Shown: in pieces, positions 27,099 to 36,683 of the stretch
Position numbering within the stretch: the stretch's first letter is position 1
How the letters are laid out: each line of letters begins with the position of its first letter
Assembly: GCF_002087295.1 (NCBI RefSeq)
Contig: NZ_MWVI01000010.1
Span: 1-64,000 of the forward strand
Source of the DNA: Vreelandella lionensis
Lineage (GTDB): Bacteria; Pseudomonadota; Gammaproteobacteria; Pseudomonadales; Halomonadaceae
Length of the DNA: 64,000 nucleotides
Direction: 5' to 3'
Position numbers and translations under genes: made by a program
Notes under the pieces: generated by a model
What the model was told of the DNA's origin: nothing
The model's database searches: none
Seen by the model: only the letters and a program-made list of their open reading frames with translations

Positions 27099-27959
27099 AT
27101 GACCGATACGACCTATACACCACCGAGCGTATGGAAATGGGAGCCGGGCAACGGCGGTAAGTTTGCAAACATCAATCGTCCGGTAGCGGGCGCCACCCAT
27201 GATAAAGCGCTGCCGGTAGGCAAACAGCCGCTACAGCTCTACTCCCTCGCCACGCCCAACGGTGTGAAAGTCACGGTAATGCTAGAAGAGCTGCTGGAAA
27301 AAGGTATTGAGGCAGCCGAGTACGATGCGCACCTGATTCAAATCGGCGAAGGCGACCAGTTTGGCAGCGGCTTCGTTGAGGCTAACCCTAACTCCAAGAT
27401 CCCGGTGCTGGTGGATCACAGTATGAACCCGCCCCAACGGGTGTTTGAGTCAGGGGCTATTTTGCTCTATCTCGCCGAGAAATTCGGTGAATTTCTGCCT
27501 ACAGACCCGGCCAAACGCACCGAGTGCCTCTCTTGGCTGTTCTGGCAAATGGGCAGCGCTCCCATACTGGGCGGCGGCTTTGGTCACTTCTACGCCTACG
27601 CGCCAGAGAAGTACCAGTACCCGATTGACCGCTACACCATGGAAGTCAAACGTCAGCTAGACGTACTGGATCGTCACTTGGCCGACAACCGCTTTATGGC
27701 AGGCGATGAGTACACCATTGCCGATATAGCGATTCACCCCTGGTACGGCGCGCTGGTGAAAAACCGCGTGTATGAGGCCGCTGAGTTCCTCGAGGCACAC
27801 ACCTATACGAATGTGCTGCGTTGGACCGAAGAGATTGATGCCCGCCCTGCGGTACAGCGGGGCCGCATGGTAAACCGCACCTGGGGCGAACCAAACGAGC
27901 CGCTTCACGAGCGCCACGACGCCAGCGACTTCACCGAGAAAACCGAAGATAAGCGTTAA
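27099..27959 (+). CDS. yghU: Glutathione S-transferase, YghU-type disulfide reductase
   Basis: Glutathione-dependent disulfide-bond reductase of the Nu class. Residues match E. coli YghU throughout: PLQLYSLATPNGVKVTVMLE, GDQFGSGFVEANPNSKIPVL, FESGAILLYLAEKFGEFLP and the C-terminal NEPLHERHDASDF. ATG 27099 gives MTDTTYTPPSVWKWE, the family N-terminus (286 residues); ATG 27081 would add six residues. Such enzymes have organic hydroperoxide-reducing activity, which may partly cover the lost Ohr. Confidence 0.93.
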   Translation: MTDTTYTPPSVWKWEPGNGGKFANINRPVAGATHDKALPVGKQPLQLYSLATPNGVKVTVMLEELLEKGIEAAEYDAHLIQIGEGDQFGSGFVEANPNSKIPVLVDHSMNPPQRVFESGAILLYLAEKFGEFLPTDPAKRTECLSWLFWQMGSAPILGGGFGHFYAYAPEKYQYPIDRYTMEVKRQLDVLDRHLADNRFMAGDEYTIADIAIHPWYGALVKNRVYEAAEFLEAHTYTNVLRWTEEIDARPAVQRGRMVNRTWGEPNEPLHERHDASDFTEKTEDKR

Positions 27960-27982
27960 TTCGCGTATCAGGAAAACGTACG

Positions 27983-28213
27983 ATGTTCGATCCGAAATAC
28001 GCCCAGCTGATATTTTCATGCCTGATGGCACTGTTTATGTCATGCATTATGTCGCTGGTGATCACGCTGTATAACGTGGGGCTTGTGGAGGGGATTGTAG
28101 TGATTTGGCTCAAGGCGTGGCTGTTTGCCTTTGCCGTCGCGCTGCCGGTGATCAACTTGGTCGCCCCAATCGTGCGGCGTTTGGTGAAGCCACTGGTCAA
28201 GCAGCCGCACTAA
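27983..28213 (+). CDS. DUF2798 small membrane protein
   Basis: A 76-residue protein with two hydrophobic helices (SCLMALFMSCIMSLVITLYN and a second over WLFAFAVALPVINLVAP), then a basic tail. This matches DUF2798, whose role is unknown. It follows yghU by 23 bases and is probably cotranscribed; a terminator follows. Confidence 0.8.
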   Translation: MFDPKYAQLIFSCLMALFMSCIMSLVITLYNVGLVEGIVVIWLKAWLFAFAVALPVINLVAPIVRRLVKPLVKQPH

Positions 28214-28242
28214 CGCCGCTCACGCATTGAGTCCCATTAACC

Positions 28243-28273
28243 AAACGGGGCCTGCTCATCGCAGGCCCCGTTT
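28243..28273. terminator. Bidirectional intrinsic terminator
   Basis: Stem AAACGGGGCCTGC, loop TCATC, complementary arm GCAGGCCCCGTTT. It lies between the DUF2798 gene and the convergent TonB receptor gene and can act on both strands. Confidence 0.85.
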
Positions 28274-28289
28274 GTTATATCATGATGCG

Positions 28290-30389
28290 TTAAAACTGAT
28301 AGCGCACGTTGGCCGTAACGCTGCGACGGTCGCCGTAGCCACAGTCACCGCCGTCATAGCGGCACCAGGAGACATACTCTTCGTCGGTGGCGTTTTTCAG
28401 ATCCACCGAGAAATCCCACTCGCCCATAGTGTAACCCACCATCGCATCTACAGCGTGCTGGAAGGCACCACCGGCGCGCCGCCAGAGCCAACGTTGTCGC
28501 CGACATAACGAACACCCGCCCCAACACGCCAGTTATTTCCCACATACAGGCGGTTCCACCAGGAAGCCTGCTCTTCGGCCACATACGGCAAGCGAATACC
28601 GGTGCCGTCGTTAGTGGCGTTTAAGTTGGTATACGCCACTTGGGTTTCAAACTGCTGCCAGCGCTTATTTACCCTGTAGCTCCCAGCCATCGACCACGGC
28701 ACCCACTTGCTCGACGCCGCCCGGAGTAACGCCATCGCTAATGCGGTTTTGCTGAGTAATATCAAAGTACGCCGCGCTCACGGCCAGGGATTGATCTGGA
28801 GATACGTACTTAAAGCCAATCTCCTCCTGGTCGCCGGTGGTGGGCTTCAAGGGGCTTGGGTTGGCCGTACCATCGGTGCCCAGGTTCATGGCGAACGCTT
28901 CGGAGTAGCTGACATAGGGTGAGAAGCCGTTATCAAAGCGGTACATCAGCCCCAGCCGGCCGGTGGTCTCACCTTCATCACTGACCGTATCTGGGCCAGA
29001 TAGCGCCAGCGTGCGGTTCTCTGCCCAGTCACGGCGCAGGCCCGCTGAGACGACCACAGGGCCTACTTCGATATGATCCGCCAGAAACACGCCGACTTGT
29101 TCAATCTCATTATCCGGGCGGTCAGTGGGGTTCAGCGAATCCAGCTGAAGATTGCCATACTGAGGGTTATAGACGTTGAACTGCCCGCCACCATTGGCCA
29201 CCGAACTATAGTTATCCTGAGACCAGCGAGCGTCCTGACGGTCAATACCTGCCACCAGCGTATGTTGGGTATTGCCGAGCGCAAACTCGCCTTCCAGGCG
29301 CGCATCCATATTGAGAATGCGCGTTTGAGCATCGGCCATAAAGATGGTCCGATTCACATTGCCGTTAGCATCGGGCACGCTGGGGATATCCACCCAGTGC
29401 TCGCGGGTTTCGGTGCTGGAATCGGTATAGCGGGCGGTGGCAGCAAACGCCCAGCTGTCGTTGAGCTGGTGATCAACAAACAGCGTTGTTTCGGTCTTTT
29501 CCCGGTCGTAGCGGTCCCAACCCGGCTCGCCAACAAATCGCTCCGAGCCAATAAAGCCCAGTGAACCCGGCGCTAACGTGCCTGCCTGGGGAAGAAACTG
29601 CGCCGATACCTGACCTTTGTTTTCCTGGCGGTTCAGTAGCAGCGTAATGTTGGTGGCGTCGCTGGGGCGCCACGTAAACGATGGCGCAAACAGGTAGCCA
29701 TCATCTTCAACGTGATCGACTTGGGTATCGCTATCGCGGGTTAACGCCACTAAGCGATAAAGAAACTCGCCCTCTTCATCGGCCGCCCCGGTCACGTCCA
29801 ACGCCAGCTGCTTGCGGTCGTAGGAGCCGTACTGCGCCCAAACCTCACCGCTGCGCTCCTCTTGGGGTAGTTTAGAGACGCCGTTGATGATGCCGCCCAA
29901 ATCAGCTTGGCCATACAGCATGGAAGATGGCCCGCGTAACACCTCCACACTCTCCAGCGCGTAGACGTTGGTGCGCACGGTGTTGTAGGAGCCATACACT
30001 TGGCGCAAACCATCCAAATAGCGGCCTGCATCTAGCCCGCGCACTTTAGCGCTGTCGCCACGAGTGTCGAATCCGAAGTTGCCCGCGTACACGCCGGGGG
30101 TATACAGCAGCGCATCTTGAATGTTTTTGGCACCGCTCTCCTGAATAAACTCTTGGTCGATCACTGACATGGAGTAAGGCTGTTCGGCCAGCGGCACATC
30201 CAGCTTGCCTACTGAGGGCTCCCGCTCAGCATCGCTGTACCCATAAAGACCGGCCGATTCAGCGGTGACTTCAACCGTATCCAGATTGACGCTGCTCTCT
30301 TGTGCATAAACTACCGGCACAGCAGCAGCCGAGGCTAAGGCAACCGCGACGCTCAGCGTGCGCAGGCGAAAGGTAGGTACAGGTTTCAT
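28290..30389 (-). pseudogene. TonB-dependent siderophore receptor, two frameshifts
   Basis: Outer-membrane 22-strand barrel for ferric siderophore uptake, about 699 residues when restored. Signal peptide ends VVYAQ; the plug has SVGKLDVPLAEQPYSMSVID and VLRGPSSMLYGQADLGGIIN; the C-terminus ends in aromatic Phe (VRYQF). The main frame is lost at plus-strand CCC 28672-28674 (one G too many; correction gives DGWELQVNKRWQQFETQVAY) and again near 28454-28457 (one base missing; correction continues VDAMVGYTMGEWDFSVDLKN). A Fur-like site lies upstream, supporting iron control. Confidence 0.88.
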
Positions 30390-30410
30390 CGTGAAAGATC
30401 CCAGAGCGAA

Positions 30411-30440
30411 TATTAATGTTAATGATAGTAGTTTTTATTC
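30411..30440 (-). promoter_or_regulatory. Candidate Fur box
   Basis: AT-rich sequence TTAATGTTAATGATAGTAG about 25-50 bases upstream of the TonB receptor start fits the repeated NATWAT pattern of Fur sites on several positions. Context (siderophore receptor) supports it. Confidence 0.45.
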
Positions 30441-30540
30441 GCGAAAATATAGGAGGCTATACAAAGGATGTCAACGGAGGCGAAAGGTGAGTTGAGTCGG
30501 ACAGGAAGATGCGTTAATGCAAATATTTCTCAAAAAATGA

Positions 30541-30565
30541 CTGCCTGCCGAAGGTCGGCAGGCAG
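30541..30565 (-). terminator. Intrinsic terminator after DUF6693-like gene
   Basis: Perfect stem CTGCCTGCCG, loop AAGGT, CGGCAGGCAG, followed on the minus strand by TCATTTTTTG. It lies 35 bases beyond the stop of the small membrane protein gene, in the correct direction. Confidence 0.8.
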
Positions 30566-30599
30566 TACAAGGGGCTCTTCGCTTGCGAGGGGGCTGACA

Positions 30600-30917
30600 T
30601 TACTGCAGGCGAGAGTTATTCAACGCGTAGTTCCACACCCGGTAAAAGTAGAAAATATAGCCAAGCCCCAGGGTCAGAACTGAGAACACCATCCACAGAA
30701 TAATATGGCCAACATTGCTGAAGATATTGATATCGCAAACCATTTTCCGCTCTACGCCGGTTGCGTTATCCACCACGCTGGTGCGGTTGATCACGAAGCG
30801 AGCGAAGGAGTAAGGAAAGAAAAACAGCGCAATGCCAAAGGTAATAATGGTGAGCAACACCCAGATGAGCAGGTGGCCAATAATATCTAGAATCGAGAGG
30901 TCAGCTTTAATGTTCAC
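30600..30917 (-). CDS. Small membrane protein (DUF6693/DUF898-like)
   Basis: A 105-residue protein with two similar hydrophobic blocks, DIIGHLLIWVLLTIITFGIA and NVGHIILWMVFSVLTLGLGY, each followed by an aromatic/basic stretch (FFPYSFARFVINR and YFYRVWNYALNNSR). The internal duplication is typical of a small family of uncharacterised membrane proteins. Function unknown. Confidence 0.7.
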   Translation of the reverse strand: MNIKADLSILDIIGHLLIWVLLTIITFGIALFFFPYSFARFVINRTSVVDNATGVERKMVCDINIFSNVGHIILWMVFSVLTLGLGYIFYFYRVWNYALNNSRLQ

Positions 30918-31001
30918 AGGTCGCCCTTACGCGTTAAGAAAGGGGCGAAGATTACCACTGTGCTCGCTGCCCGTGAACGGCCAGCAGGTGAAGCCTGCGC
31001 T

Positions 31002-31520
31002 TTAAGGGCCGCCCACCCCTGCTAAGCTGGATTCACCTTTTCCTTCCCCGCGCTTTACCACACTTAGCGAACCGTCGGTTTCCAGCACCACCGCCTGAGC
31101 AGCCTCTAAACGTAAAAGCCCGCTGCTGCGTACGGCAGAACGCACTTCACCCTGCGTTACCCGCGCCTTCCTTAGCGACGCTTGCAATAACTCCCCGTCA
31201 TACAGCAGCAGTATCGGTTCCCCCGTGACGAGCCGCTTTACCCAGCTGACACGCACGCTCAGCCACGTAATGATGAACTGCAGGGAAATCAACAGCCCTA
31301 GTGCCAGCGCACCCTCTGCCAACGCCACGTCTTTCGATAGCAGTACGGTGGCAAGCGTAGAACCCAAAGCCACGGTCACAATAAGATCAAAGGCGTTCAT
31401 TTTGGATAGCGTGCGATTACCCGAGATACGTAAAAACACGATCAGCACCGTGTAAGCAAGTAACCACACCACCAGGGAACGGGCCAAACTTTCCCAACCG
31501 CTAAAAAAGACCATTTCCAT
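31002..31520 (-). CDS. YetF/DUF421 family membrane protein
   Basis: A 172-residue protein with three N-terminal membrane helices, then a cytoplasmic domain. Family features: LRISGNRTLSKMNAFDLIVT near 30-49, VALGSTLATVLLSKDVALAEG, and the C-terminal GEPILLLYDGELLQASLRKA. Function of the family is not established. It stands alone on the minus strand. Confidence 0.85.
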   Translation of the reverse strand: MEMVFFSGWESLARSLVVWLLAYTVLIVFLRISGNRTLSKMNAFDLIVTVALGSTLATVLLSKDVALAEGALALGLLISLQFIITWLSVRVSWVKRLVTGEPILLLYDGELLQASLRKARVTQGEVRSAVRSSGLLRLEAAQAVVLETDGSLSVVKRGEGKGESSLAGVGGP

Positions 31521-31627
31521 TGGCGCTCACCCCTGAGTGACGAAAGACAGATGCCTTCCACCACCCAAGGTAGCAACCATAGTGCCTGGGTGCGATGCTA
31601 TCCGCTGGATTTAGGCTTCATCAAAAA

Positions 31628-32647
31628 TTAAAATTGCTTGGTAAGCGTCAACGCACCAAATTTATCCTGTTCATCCTGGCCATCGAACTCGCGGGTGCGC
31701 GGCACGGCTGCGAAGGTTACCTGCCACTCTTCCCAAGCCAATGCCAGCCCGGTAGAAACATCAGCCACCCACTCGTTACGGTCTACTGAGTGACTATTTC
31801 TAAAGGTGTTGCCATCCAGCGTCAGGTTCTGTGCCATGTAATATCCCTCCACGTTTGCGAACAGGTACCACTGCCAGCCACTGCTGCCATTTAGCTGATG
31901 GCGGCTGCCAGGATTAGGCGTTAACGTAGGAATACCCTGGGCATCGTCGCCCCAACGAACGCTGTAACCAGCGCTGGCATAGGTATACAGGTTGCCAAGC
32001 GCCATCCCGACACCGGGGCCGTGGGAAAACTGTTTACTTGCCAGAGGCGTGTCATACCACCACTGGCGGCGCATGGTCAGGTTGACGATTGCCTCATCGC
32101 CCAATTGGTTTTGCCAACCGCGCGGCCGGTCACTATCGGTAACACGGTGAACCTCCCGCTGAATGCTATCCGCCTGGGAGGAAGGGCCTACCAAGCCAAC
32201 ATCCAAATGCAGGTCGGTGGCCTGCTGCCAACGGCCCATCGGCTTATCTTCATAAAGCGACACACCGCCATACACTAACCCCGCGTAAGGGCGGTCATCC
32301 TCAATCAGCTCGCGGCGCTCAATCACATTAGGCGTATAAATTTGATGCACTAGGCGGTAGGAGGCGCGATCAGCTTGACTGATGATACTATCCGGCAACG
32401 CAGCCGCTAAACGCTGGGGCCAGCTTTGTGGTTCGGGGGTAAACATCCAATTCAACTCGAAGCCACTGGTAAAGTGGCCATCATCACTGCTGGCAAGTCC
32501 ATCGTTTGCATGCTTAATGGAAAGCGAACTATCGTCGGCCAACGCAATAGCGGGCAGTAAGCTGAACGGTAATACAAACGGCAGCACGGCTTTGCAAAAG
32601 ATGGCTTTAGAAGATTCATCTCTGCGATGAAGAGCAGACGGCGTCAT
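31628..32647 (-). CDS. lpxR: Outer-membrane lipid A deacylase, LpxR family (DUF2219)
   Basis: LpxR-type barrel enzyme removing the 3'-acyloxyacyl chains of lipid A. After a signal peptide (ends AIALA) comes the family motif with Asn-Asp (SIKHANDGLASSDDGHFTSG), containing the Ser/Asp/Thr-Gly active region; RPYAGLVYGGVSLYE and the catalytic-type GHxP-like SHGPGVGMALGN follow. The protein ends in Phe (LTKQF), as outer-membrane proteins do. Length 339, near the family norm. In vivo substrate is assumed from homology. Confidence 0.82.
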   Translation of the reverse strand: MTPSALHRRDESSKAIFCKAVLPFVLPFSLLPAIALADDSSLSIKHANDGLASSDDGHFTSGFELNWMFTPEPQSWPQRLAAALPDSIISQADRASYRLVHQIYTPNVIERRELIEDDRPYAGLVYGGVSLYEDKPMGRWQQATDLHLDVGLVGPSSQADSIQREVHRVTDSDRPRGWQNQLGDEAIVNLTMRRQWWYDTPLASKQFSHGPGVGMALGNLYTYASAGYSVRWGDDAQGIPTLTPNPGSRHQLNGSSGWQWYLFANVEGYYMAQNLTLDGNTFRNSHSVDRNEWVADVSTGLALAWEEWQVTFAAVPRTREFDGQDEQDKFGALTLTKQF

Positions 32648-32854
32648 GGCTCATTCCTTGAGTTGAGAGCTGGGCAGGTGGCAGCCTATTAGCGGGGGGG
32701 GCAACCAACATTGCTGATTGTATGTAAACATGCAAATAGATAGCAAGCTACTTTATGTAATGCATGTCACACGCAATGCCTACCCACCCTGAGGTACTTC
32801 CTTGTTATAACGAACTGGCAACCAGTCCGTTATTTAACGCTAGCACATGAATAC

Positions 32855-33394
32855 CTATCGCTCCCGTAATAGCCACTGCGGGGTGATCTCGTGCTGGCCG
32901 TTTTCATCAGTGATAAACAGCGAACCGTCACTAATCATGACGGCCCAGTTAATCGCCCTCGGTAGGCCTGCTGCCACGGTGGCCAGCGCCTCTTGCGGCA
33001 ATCCAGCGACGTGCACATTTTTCAAGGAAGCGACGGCGGGCAGCACTTTGCTTTCCCAAATATCCACGCGGCCATACGCCAGCAGCGAGACCCGCTCAGC
33101 GCGGCGCGAACACCAGGTTAAGCGCTCGGCGTCGGGCAAACCGACCTCTATCCAGTGCAGCACTCGGCCATCCAGGCTTTTTTCCCAAAGCGCAGGCTCA
33201 TCAACATCAGACAGCCCCCGCCCGAATGCCAGCGATTCGCTGTACCAGAGGATATAAGCAATCAGCCGGGAGCACAGACGCTCTTCTGTTTCAGAAGGGT
33301 GGCGGGCTACCGTGAACCGCAACGTTTCATAGACGTTGCGGTCCAGGTCGGTCAGGTTAACGTCGACTTTATAAGGGGTCGCACTTAGCGCCAT
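32855..33394 (-). CDS. yaeQ: YaeQ family protein
   Basis: A 179-residue PD-(D/E)XK-nuclease-fold protein covering the whole YaeQ family: VDVNLTDLDRNVYETLRFTV at the N-terminus, HPSETEERLCSRLIAYILWY, EPALWEKSLDGRVLHWIEVG. YaeQ was linked to suppression of rfaH haemolysin phenotypes; its biochemical role is unknown. Monocistronic. Confidence 0.93.
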   Translation of the reverse strand: MALSATPYKVDVNLTDLDRNVYETLRFTVARHPSETEERLCSRLIAYILWYSESLAFGRGLSDVDEPALWEKSLDGRVLHWIEVGLPDAERLTWCSRRAERVSLLAYGRVDIWESKVLPAVASLKNVHVAGLPQEALATVAAGLPRAINWAVMISDGSLFITDENGQHEITPQWLLRER

Positions 33395-33480
33395 AACATG
33401 AATCTCAACATTCTCTAGTGATATGCGCGCCAGTGTAGCGGATTTGTGTGATCACCGCGCAGCCATCCACGCGCTGCGCA

Positions 33481-34179
33481 CTACCCTATCGCGCGTTCGT
33501 CACTCAGCAGGGTGGCATGCTTCACTGTTTCTTCTTCATGCATCGGCTCACGCCATGTCTCTTTCAGCGCAGCCTCGTACCACTCCTGCATGGCGGGTAG
33601 GGCTAACAGGCGCTGCACATAAGCGAGGGAGGCTTCACTCAGCGGCAGGTTGAAGGTTTGTATCCGAAACGCCACCGGGGAGTAAAACGCATCCACCGCG
33701 GTAAAGCGCTCACCTGCCAGAAACGGGCCGCCAAAACCCGCAAGCCCCTCCTGCCACAGCGCATCTAAACGCGCCAAGTTGCCGTTAAGCCCAGGAGAGA
33801 GTTCATTCATCGCCACGCGCACGCCACAGTTCATGGAACACTCATCCCGCAACGCGCCAAAGCCGCTATGCATCTCGGCACTGGCGGAGCGCGCCCAGGC
33901 CCGCGCCTCACGCGCTTGCGGCCATACGTTCGGGTGTGTTTCCGCTACGTACTCTACAATCGCCAGCGAGTCCCACACGGCAACATTGTGATCGTTATCC
34001 ACCAGGCACGGCACTAAGCCAGACGGCGAAAAGCGCTTAAACGTGGTGTGACTTTCCCCGAACCCACCTTCAAAAGGCATTAAATGCTCGTTAAAGGGGA
34101 TCTCCAGCGCTTTGAGCAGCACCCAAGGGCGAAGTGACCAGGAAGAGTAGTTCTTGTTAGCGATATACAGATCAAACAT
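33481..34179 (-). CDS. Glutathione S-transferase
   Basis: A 232-residue GST with the N-terminal thioredoxin-fold domain (YIANKNYSSWSLRPWVLLKA, where the early Ser is the probable catalytic residue; GLVPCLVDNDHNVAVWDSLA is the glutathione-binding loop) and the helical C-terminal domain. The family is often near maleylacetoacetate-type or uncharacterised GSTs. Substrate unknown. Confidence 0.85.
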   Translation of the reverse strand: MFDLYIANKNYSSWSLRPWVLLKALEIPFNEHLMPFEGGFGESHTTFKRFSPSGLVPCLVDNDHNVAVWDSLAIVEYVAETHPNVWPQAREARAWARSASAEMHSGFGALRDECSMNCGVRVAMNELSPGLNGNLARLDALWQEGLAGFGGPFLAGERFTAVDAFYSPVAFRIQTFNLPLSEASLAYVQRLLALPAMQEWYEAALKETWREPMHEEETVKHATLLSDERAIG

Positions 34180-34216
34180 GCCGCGCTCCTTACGGTGAAC
34201 ATCACAGTGACTGGCC

Positions 34217-34834
34217 CTACCGTGCTGCCTGGACCAACGTATTACTTCCGAGCCCCATTAATACGCCTCCGCCAATCCGTTGAATCAACCGGGAAGAGCC
34301 ATGAGACGTTTGCAGCCATGCGCGAAGCGGGCTGGCCAATAGCACCACCACCACATCCGCTGACGAGAACAGCACGTTGGTGGCAATGCCTAACCAAAGC
34401 AATTGCCATGCGACCGGCATGGCAATATCGGGCTGCACAAATTGCGGCAGAAACGCCACGAAGAAAAGCGCCGTTTTAGGGTTAAGCACTTCCACCAGAA
34501 AGCTATCGCGCAGTACCCGCTTGGTTGAAGCGAGCGGGAGTTCGTCACTGCTCGTGCGAATGCCTTGTTGCCATAAACGCACGCCCATCCAGAGCAAATA
34601 GAGTCCACCGATGATTTTCATCGCGAGATAGGCAGGTGGAATGGCCGCAAACAGCAGCGCTAACCCCAGTGCGGCGGCGATAACATGCACATAGCAACCA
34701 AGATGCACCCCAGCCACCGCCAACCAGCCCGCCCGTCGGCCACGTCCCAGCGTTTGTGCTGCGGTGTATAACATCGCAGGCCCGGGTAAATAGGCAAACC
34801 CCAGCGCGGCAAGAAGAAAGGCGGCCCACTGCAT
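34217..34834 (-). CDS. LysE/RhtB family amino-acid exporter
   Basis: Inner-membrane exporter with about six helices, 205 residues from ATG 34834; the 25 residues upstream in frame lack homology. The N-terminal motif FLLAALGFAYLPGPAMLYTA has the family Pro-Gly-Pro, with VEVLNPKTALFFVAFLPQFV in the middle. Probably exports amino acids or homoserine lactone-like solutes. Confidence 0.88.
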   Translation of the reverse strand: MQWAAFLLAALGFAYLPGPAMLYTAAQTLGRGRRAGWLAVAGVHLGCYVHVIAAALGLALLFAAIPPAYLAMKIIGGLYLLWMGVRLWQQGIRTSSDELPLASTKRVLRDSFLVEVLNPKTALFFVAFLPQFVQPDIAMPVAWQLLWLGIATNVLFSSADVVVVLLASPLRAWLQTSHGSSRLIQRIGGGVLMGLGSNTLVQAAR

Positions 34835-34922
34835 CGCGGTCACTCCGGCATAGTAAGAAATAGTAAGCCTGAGAATAAAATAAGGGGTGACGCGTGCGCC
34901 ACCCCTCAAATAAGTAAAACTC

Positions 34923-34954
34923 GAAAAAAGAGAGCTTAGAAAAAAGAGAGCTTA
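34923..34954. repeat. Perfect 16-bp tandem duplication at a gene end
   Basis: The unit GAAAAAAGAGAGCTTA occurs twice head to tail (34923-34938 and 34939-34954); the second copy contains the stop codon of the enoyl-CoA hydratase gene. A short slippage-type duplication. Confidence 0.9.
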
Positions 34955-35725
34955 GAAATTGGGTTTGCGCTTCTCGACAAAGGCGCTCATGCCCTCTTTC
35001 TGCTCCTGGCCTGCAAAGCAGAAGGCGAACAGGCTGGTTTCCAGCGCCAGGGCGCTATCGAGGTCCTGATCCATGCCGTCATGCACGGCCTGCTTGGCGC
35101 CGCGTACCGACTGCGGCCCGTTACCCTTCAGCTGCTTGGTAAGCTCTTCAACATAGCTTTCAAGCTCGGCCTGGGGCATTACCCGGTTGACCAGGCCAAT
35201 GCGCAGCGCTTCCTGAGCATCGATCTTGCGCCCGGTCGTCACCAGGTCGATGGCCATGGCGGGACCGACTCGGCGCGGCAAACGCTGGGTGCCGCGAAAG
35301 CCGGGAATGACGCCTAGCAGGACTTCCGGCTGGCCGAAGATGGCGTTGTCGCTGGCGACGGCCCAGTCGCAGGCCAGCGCCAGTTCGCAGCCGCCGCCAA
35401 GGCAAAACCCGGACACCAGCGCGACCACCGGCACGGGCAGTGTTTCCAGGCGCTTGATGGTACGCAGTGCCTGGCTGGCAAATGCGCGGGCCTCTTCGGG
35501 GGTTTTATCACGCATTTCAGTGATGTCTGCCCCGGCCACAAAGGATTTTTCCCCAGCGCCGGTAATCAATACCGCCCGCAGGTTGGGGTGCGCTTCAAGC
35601 TCGACTAAATGCGCTTCCAAAGCGCTGAGCACGTCGCTATTCAGCGCGTTCAGGGCTTTGGGGCGATTAATGGTCAGGCGCACTACACCGTCGTTATCAA
35701 CCTTCTCGATCACTGCGTCGCTCAT
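34952..35725 (-). CDS. Enoyl-CoA hydratase
   Basis: Hydrates trans-2-enoyl-CoA to 3-hydroxyacyl-CoA. The 257-residue crotonase-fold protein has the oxyanion segment KSFVAGADITEM, and the two catalytic Glu in GFCLGGGCELALACD and FGQPEVLLGVIPGFRGTQRL. ATG 35725 is chosen for AAGGAG 5 bases upstream. It follows the 3-hydroxyacyl-CoA dehydrogenase gene by about 110 bases and works with it in fatty acid or short-chain acyl-CoA breakdown. Confidence 0.93.
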   Translation of the reverse strand: MSDAVIEKVDNDGVVRLTINRPKALNALNSDVLSALEAHLVELEAHPNLRAVLITGAGEKSFVAGADITEMRDKTPEEARAFASQALRTIKRLETLPVPVVALVSGFCLGGGCELALACDWAVASDNAIFGQPEVLLGVIPGFRGTQRLPRRVGPAMAIDLVTTGRKIDAQEALRIGLVNRVMPQAELESYVEELTKQLKGNGPQSVRGAKQAVHDGMDQDLDSALALETSLFAFCFAGQEQKEGMSAFVEKRKPNF

Positions 35726-35834
35726 GATGGCTCCTTGATTGTTATTGCGCTTGTAAGTGATGACCACTCAACCCTAGCGAACGCTTGGTTGGGTGGCAAT
35801 CACTTCTTTTGTCGCGCTTCAATCCGGTAGTTGG

Positions 35835-36683
35835 CTACTCGTAGATATAGAACCCACGGCCGCTCTTACGGCCCAGATAGCCTGCGGCCACCATGCGCTT
35901 GAGCAGCGGGCAGGGGCGGTACTTGGGATCGCCAAAACCTTCCTGGAGCACATCCATGATCGCCAAGCACACGTCCAGGCCAATCAAATCCGCCAGCGCC
36001 AGCGGCCCCATGGGGTGGGCGGCACCCAGTTTCATGGCGTCATCGATGGCTTCCGGCGTGGCGGTGCCTTCCTGCACGATAAACGCGGCCTCGTTGATCA
36101 TCGGCACCAGCAAACGGTTCACGGCAAAGCCCGGCGCATCGCCCACCGGCACTGCGGTTTTGCCCAGCGCCTTGGTCAGCGCTTCGATGCGCTCTACGGT
36201 GGCATCCGAAGTTTGCTCGGCGCGGATCACCTCGACCAACTTGAGTACCGGCACCGGGTTGAAGAAGTGCATGCCTACCACCCGCTCAGGGCGCTCGCAG
36301 ACCGCCGCCAGACGAGTCAGTGATAGAGACGACGTGTTCGACGCCAAAATAGCGTCGCTACTTAAATGGCTAAGATCCCGAAACAGCTTCTCTTTCAATG
36401 CGGGCTGCTCCGGGGCAGCTTCGATGATCACGCTGCAGTCGCTGAGCGCATCTAGCGCCGTGGTGGTAGAGAGTCGAGCCAGTGCTTCTTGCTTGCCCTC
36501 TTCGCTCATCTTCTCTTTGGCAACAAGCTTCTCGAGCCCTTTATCGATGGCATTTTTGGCGCGGGTGAGCTGCTCGTCGGCGACATCGTACAGCCGAACG
36601 TTAAAGCCACTGGCAGCCACCACTTGGGCAATGCCCTGCCCCATGGTGCCTGCGCCTACCACGCCAATCCGTTGTTCGCTCAT
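35835..36683 (-). CDS. 3-hydroxybutyryl-CoA (3-hydroxyacyl-CoA) dehydrogenase
   Basis: NAD-dependent oxidation of 3-hydroxyacyl-CoA. The 282-residue protein has the Rossmann motif [20 protein letters not shown] at the N-terminus, catalytic His in [19 protein letters not shown] near 138, and [15 protein letters not shown] in the C-terminal domain. Length fits the short PaaH/Hbd type rather than the fused FadB. ATG 36683 overlaps the acyl-CoA synthetase stop (ATGA). Confidence 0.93.
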   Translation of the reverse strand: MSEQRIGVVGAGTMGQGIAQVVAASGFNVRLYDVADEQLTRAKNAIDKGLEKLVAKEKMSEEGKQEALARLSTTTALDALSDCSVIIEAAPEQPALKEKLFRDLSHLSSDAILASNTSSLSLTRLAAVCERPERVVGMHFFNPVPVLKLVEVIRAEQTSDATVERIEALTKALGKTAVPVGDAPGFAVNRLLVPMINEAAFIVQEGTATPEAIDDAMKLGAAHPMGPLALADLIGLDVCLAIMDVLQEGFGDPKYRPCPLLKRMVAAGYLGRKSGRGFYIYE

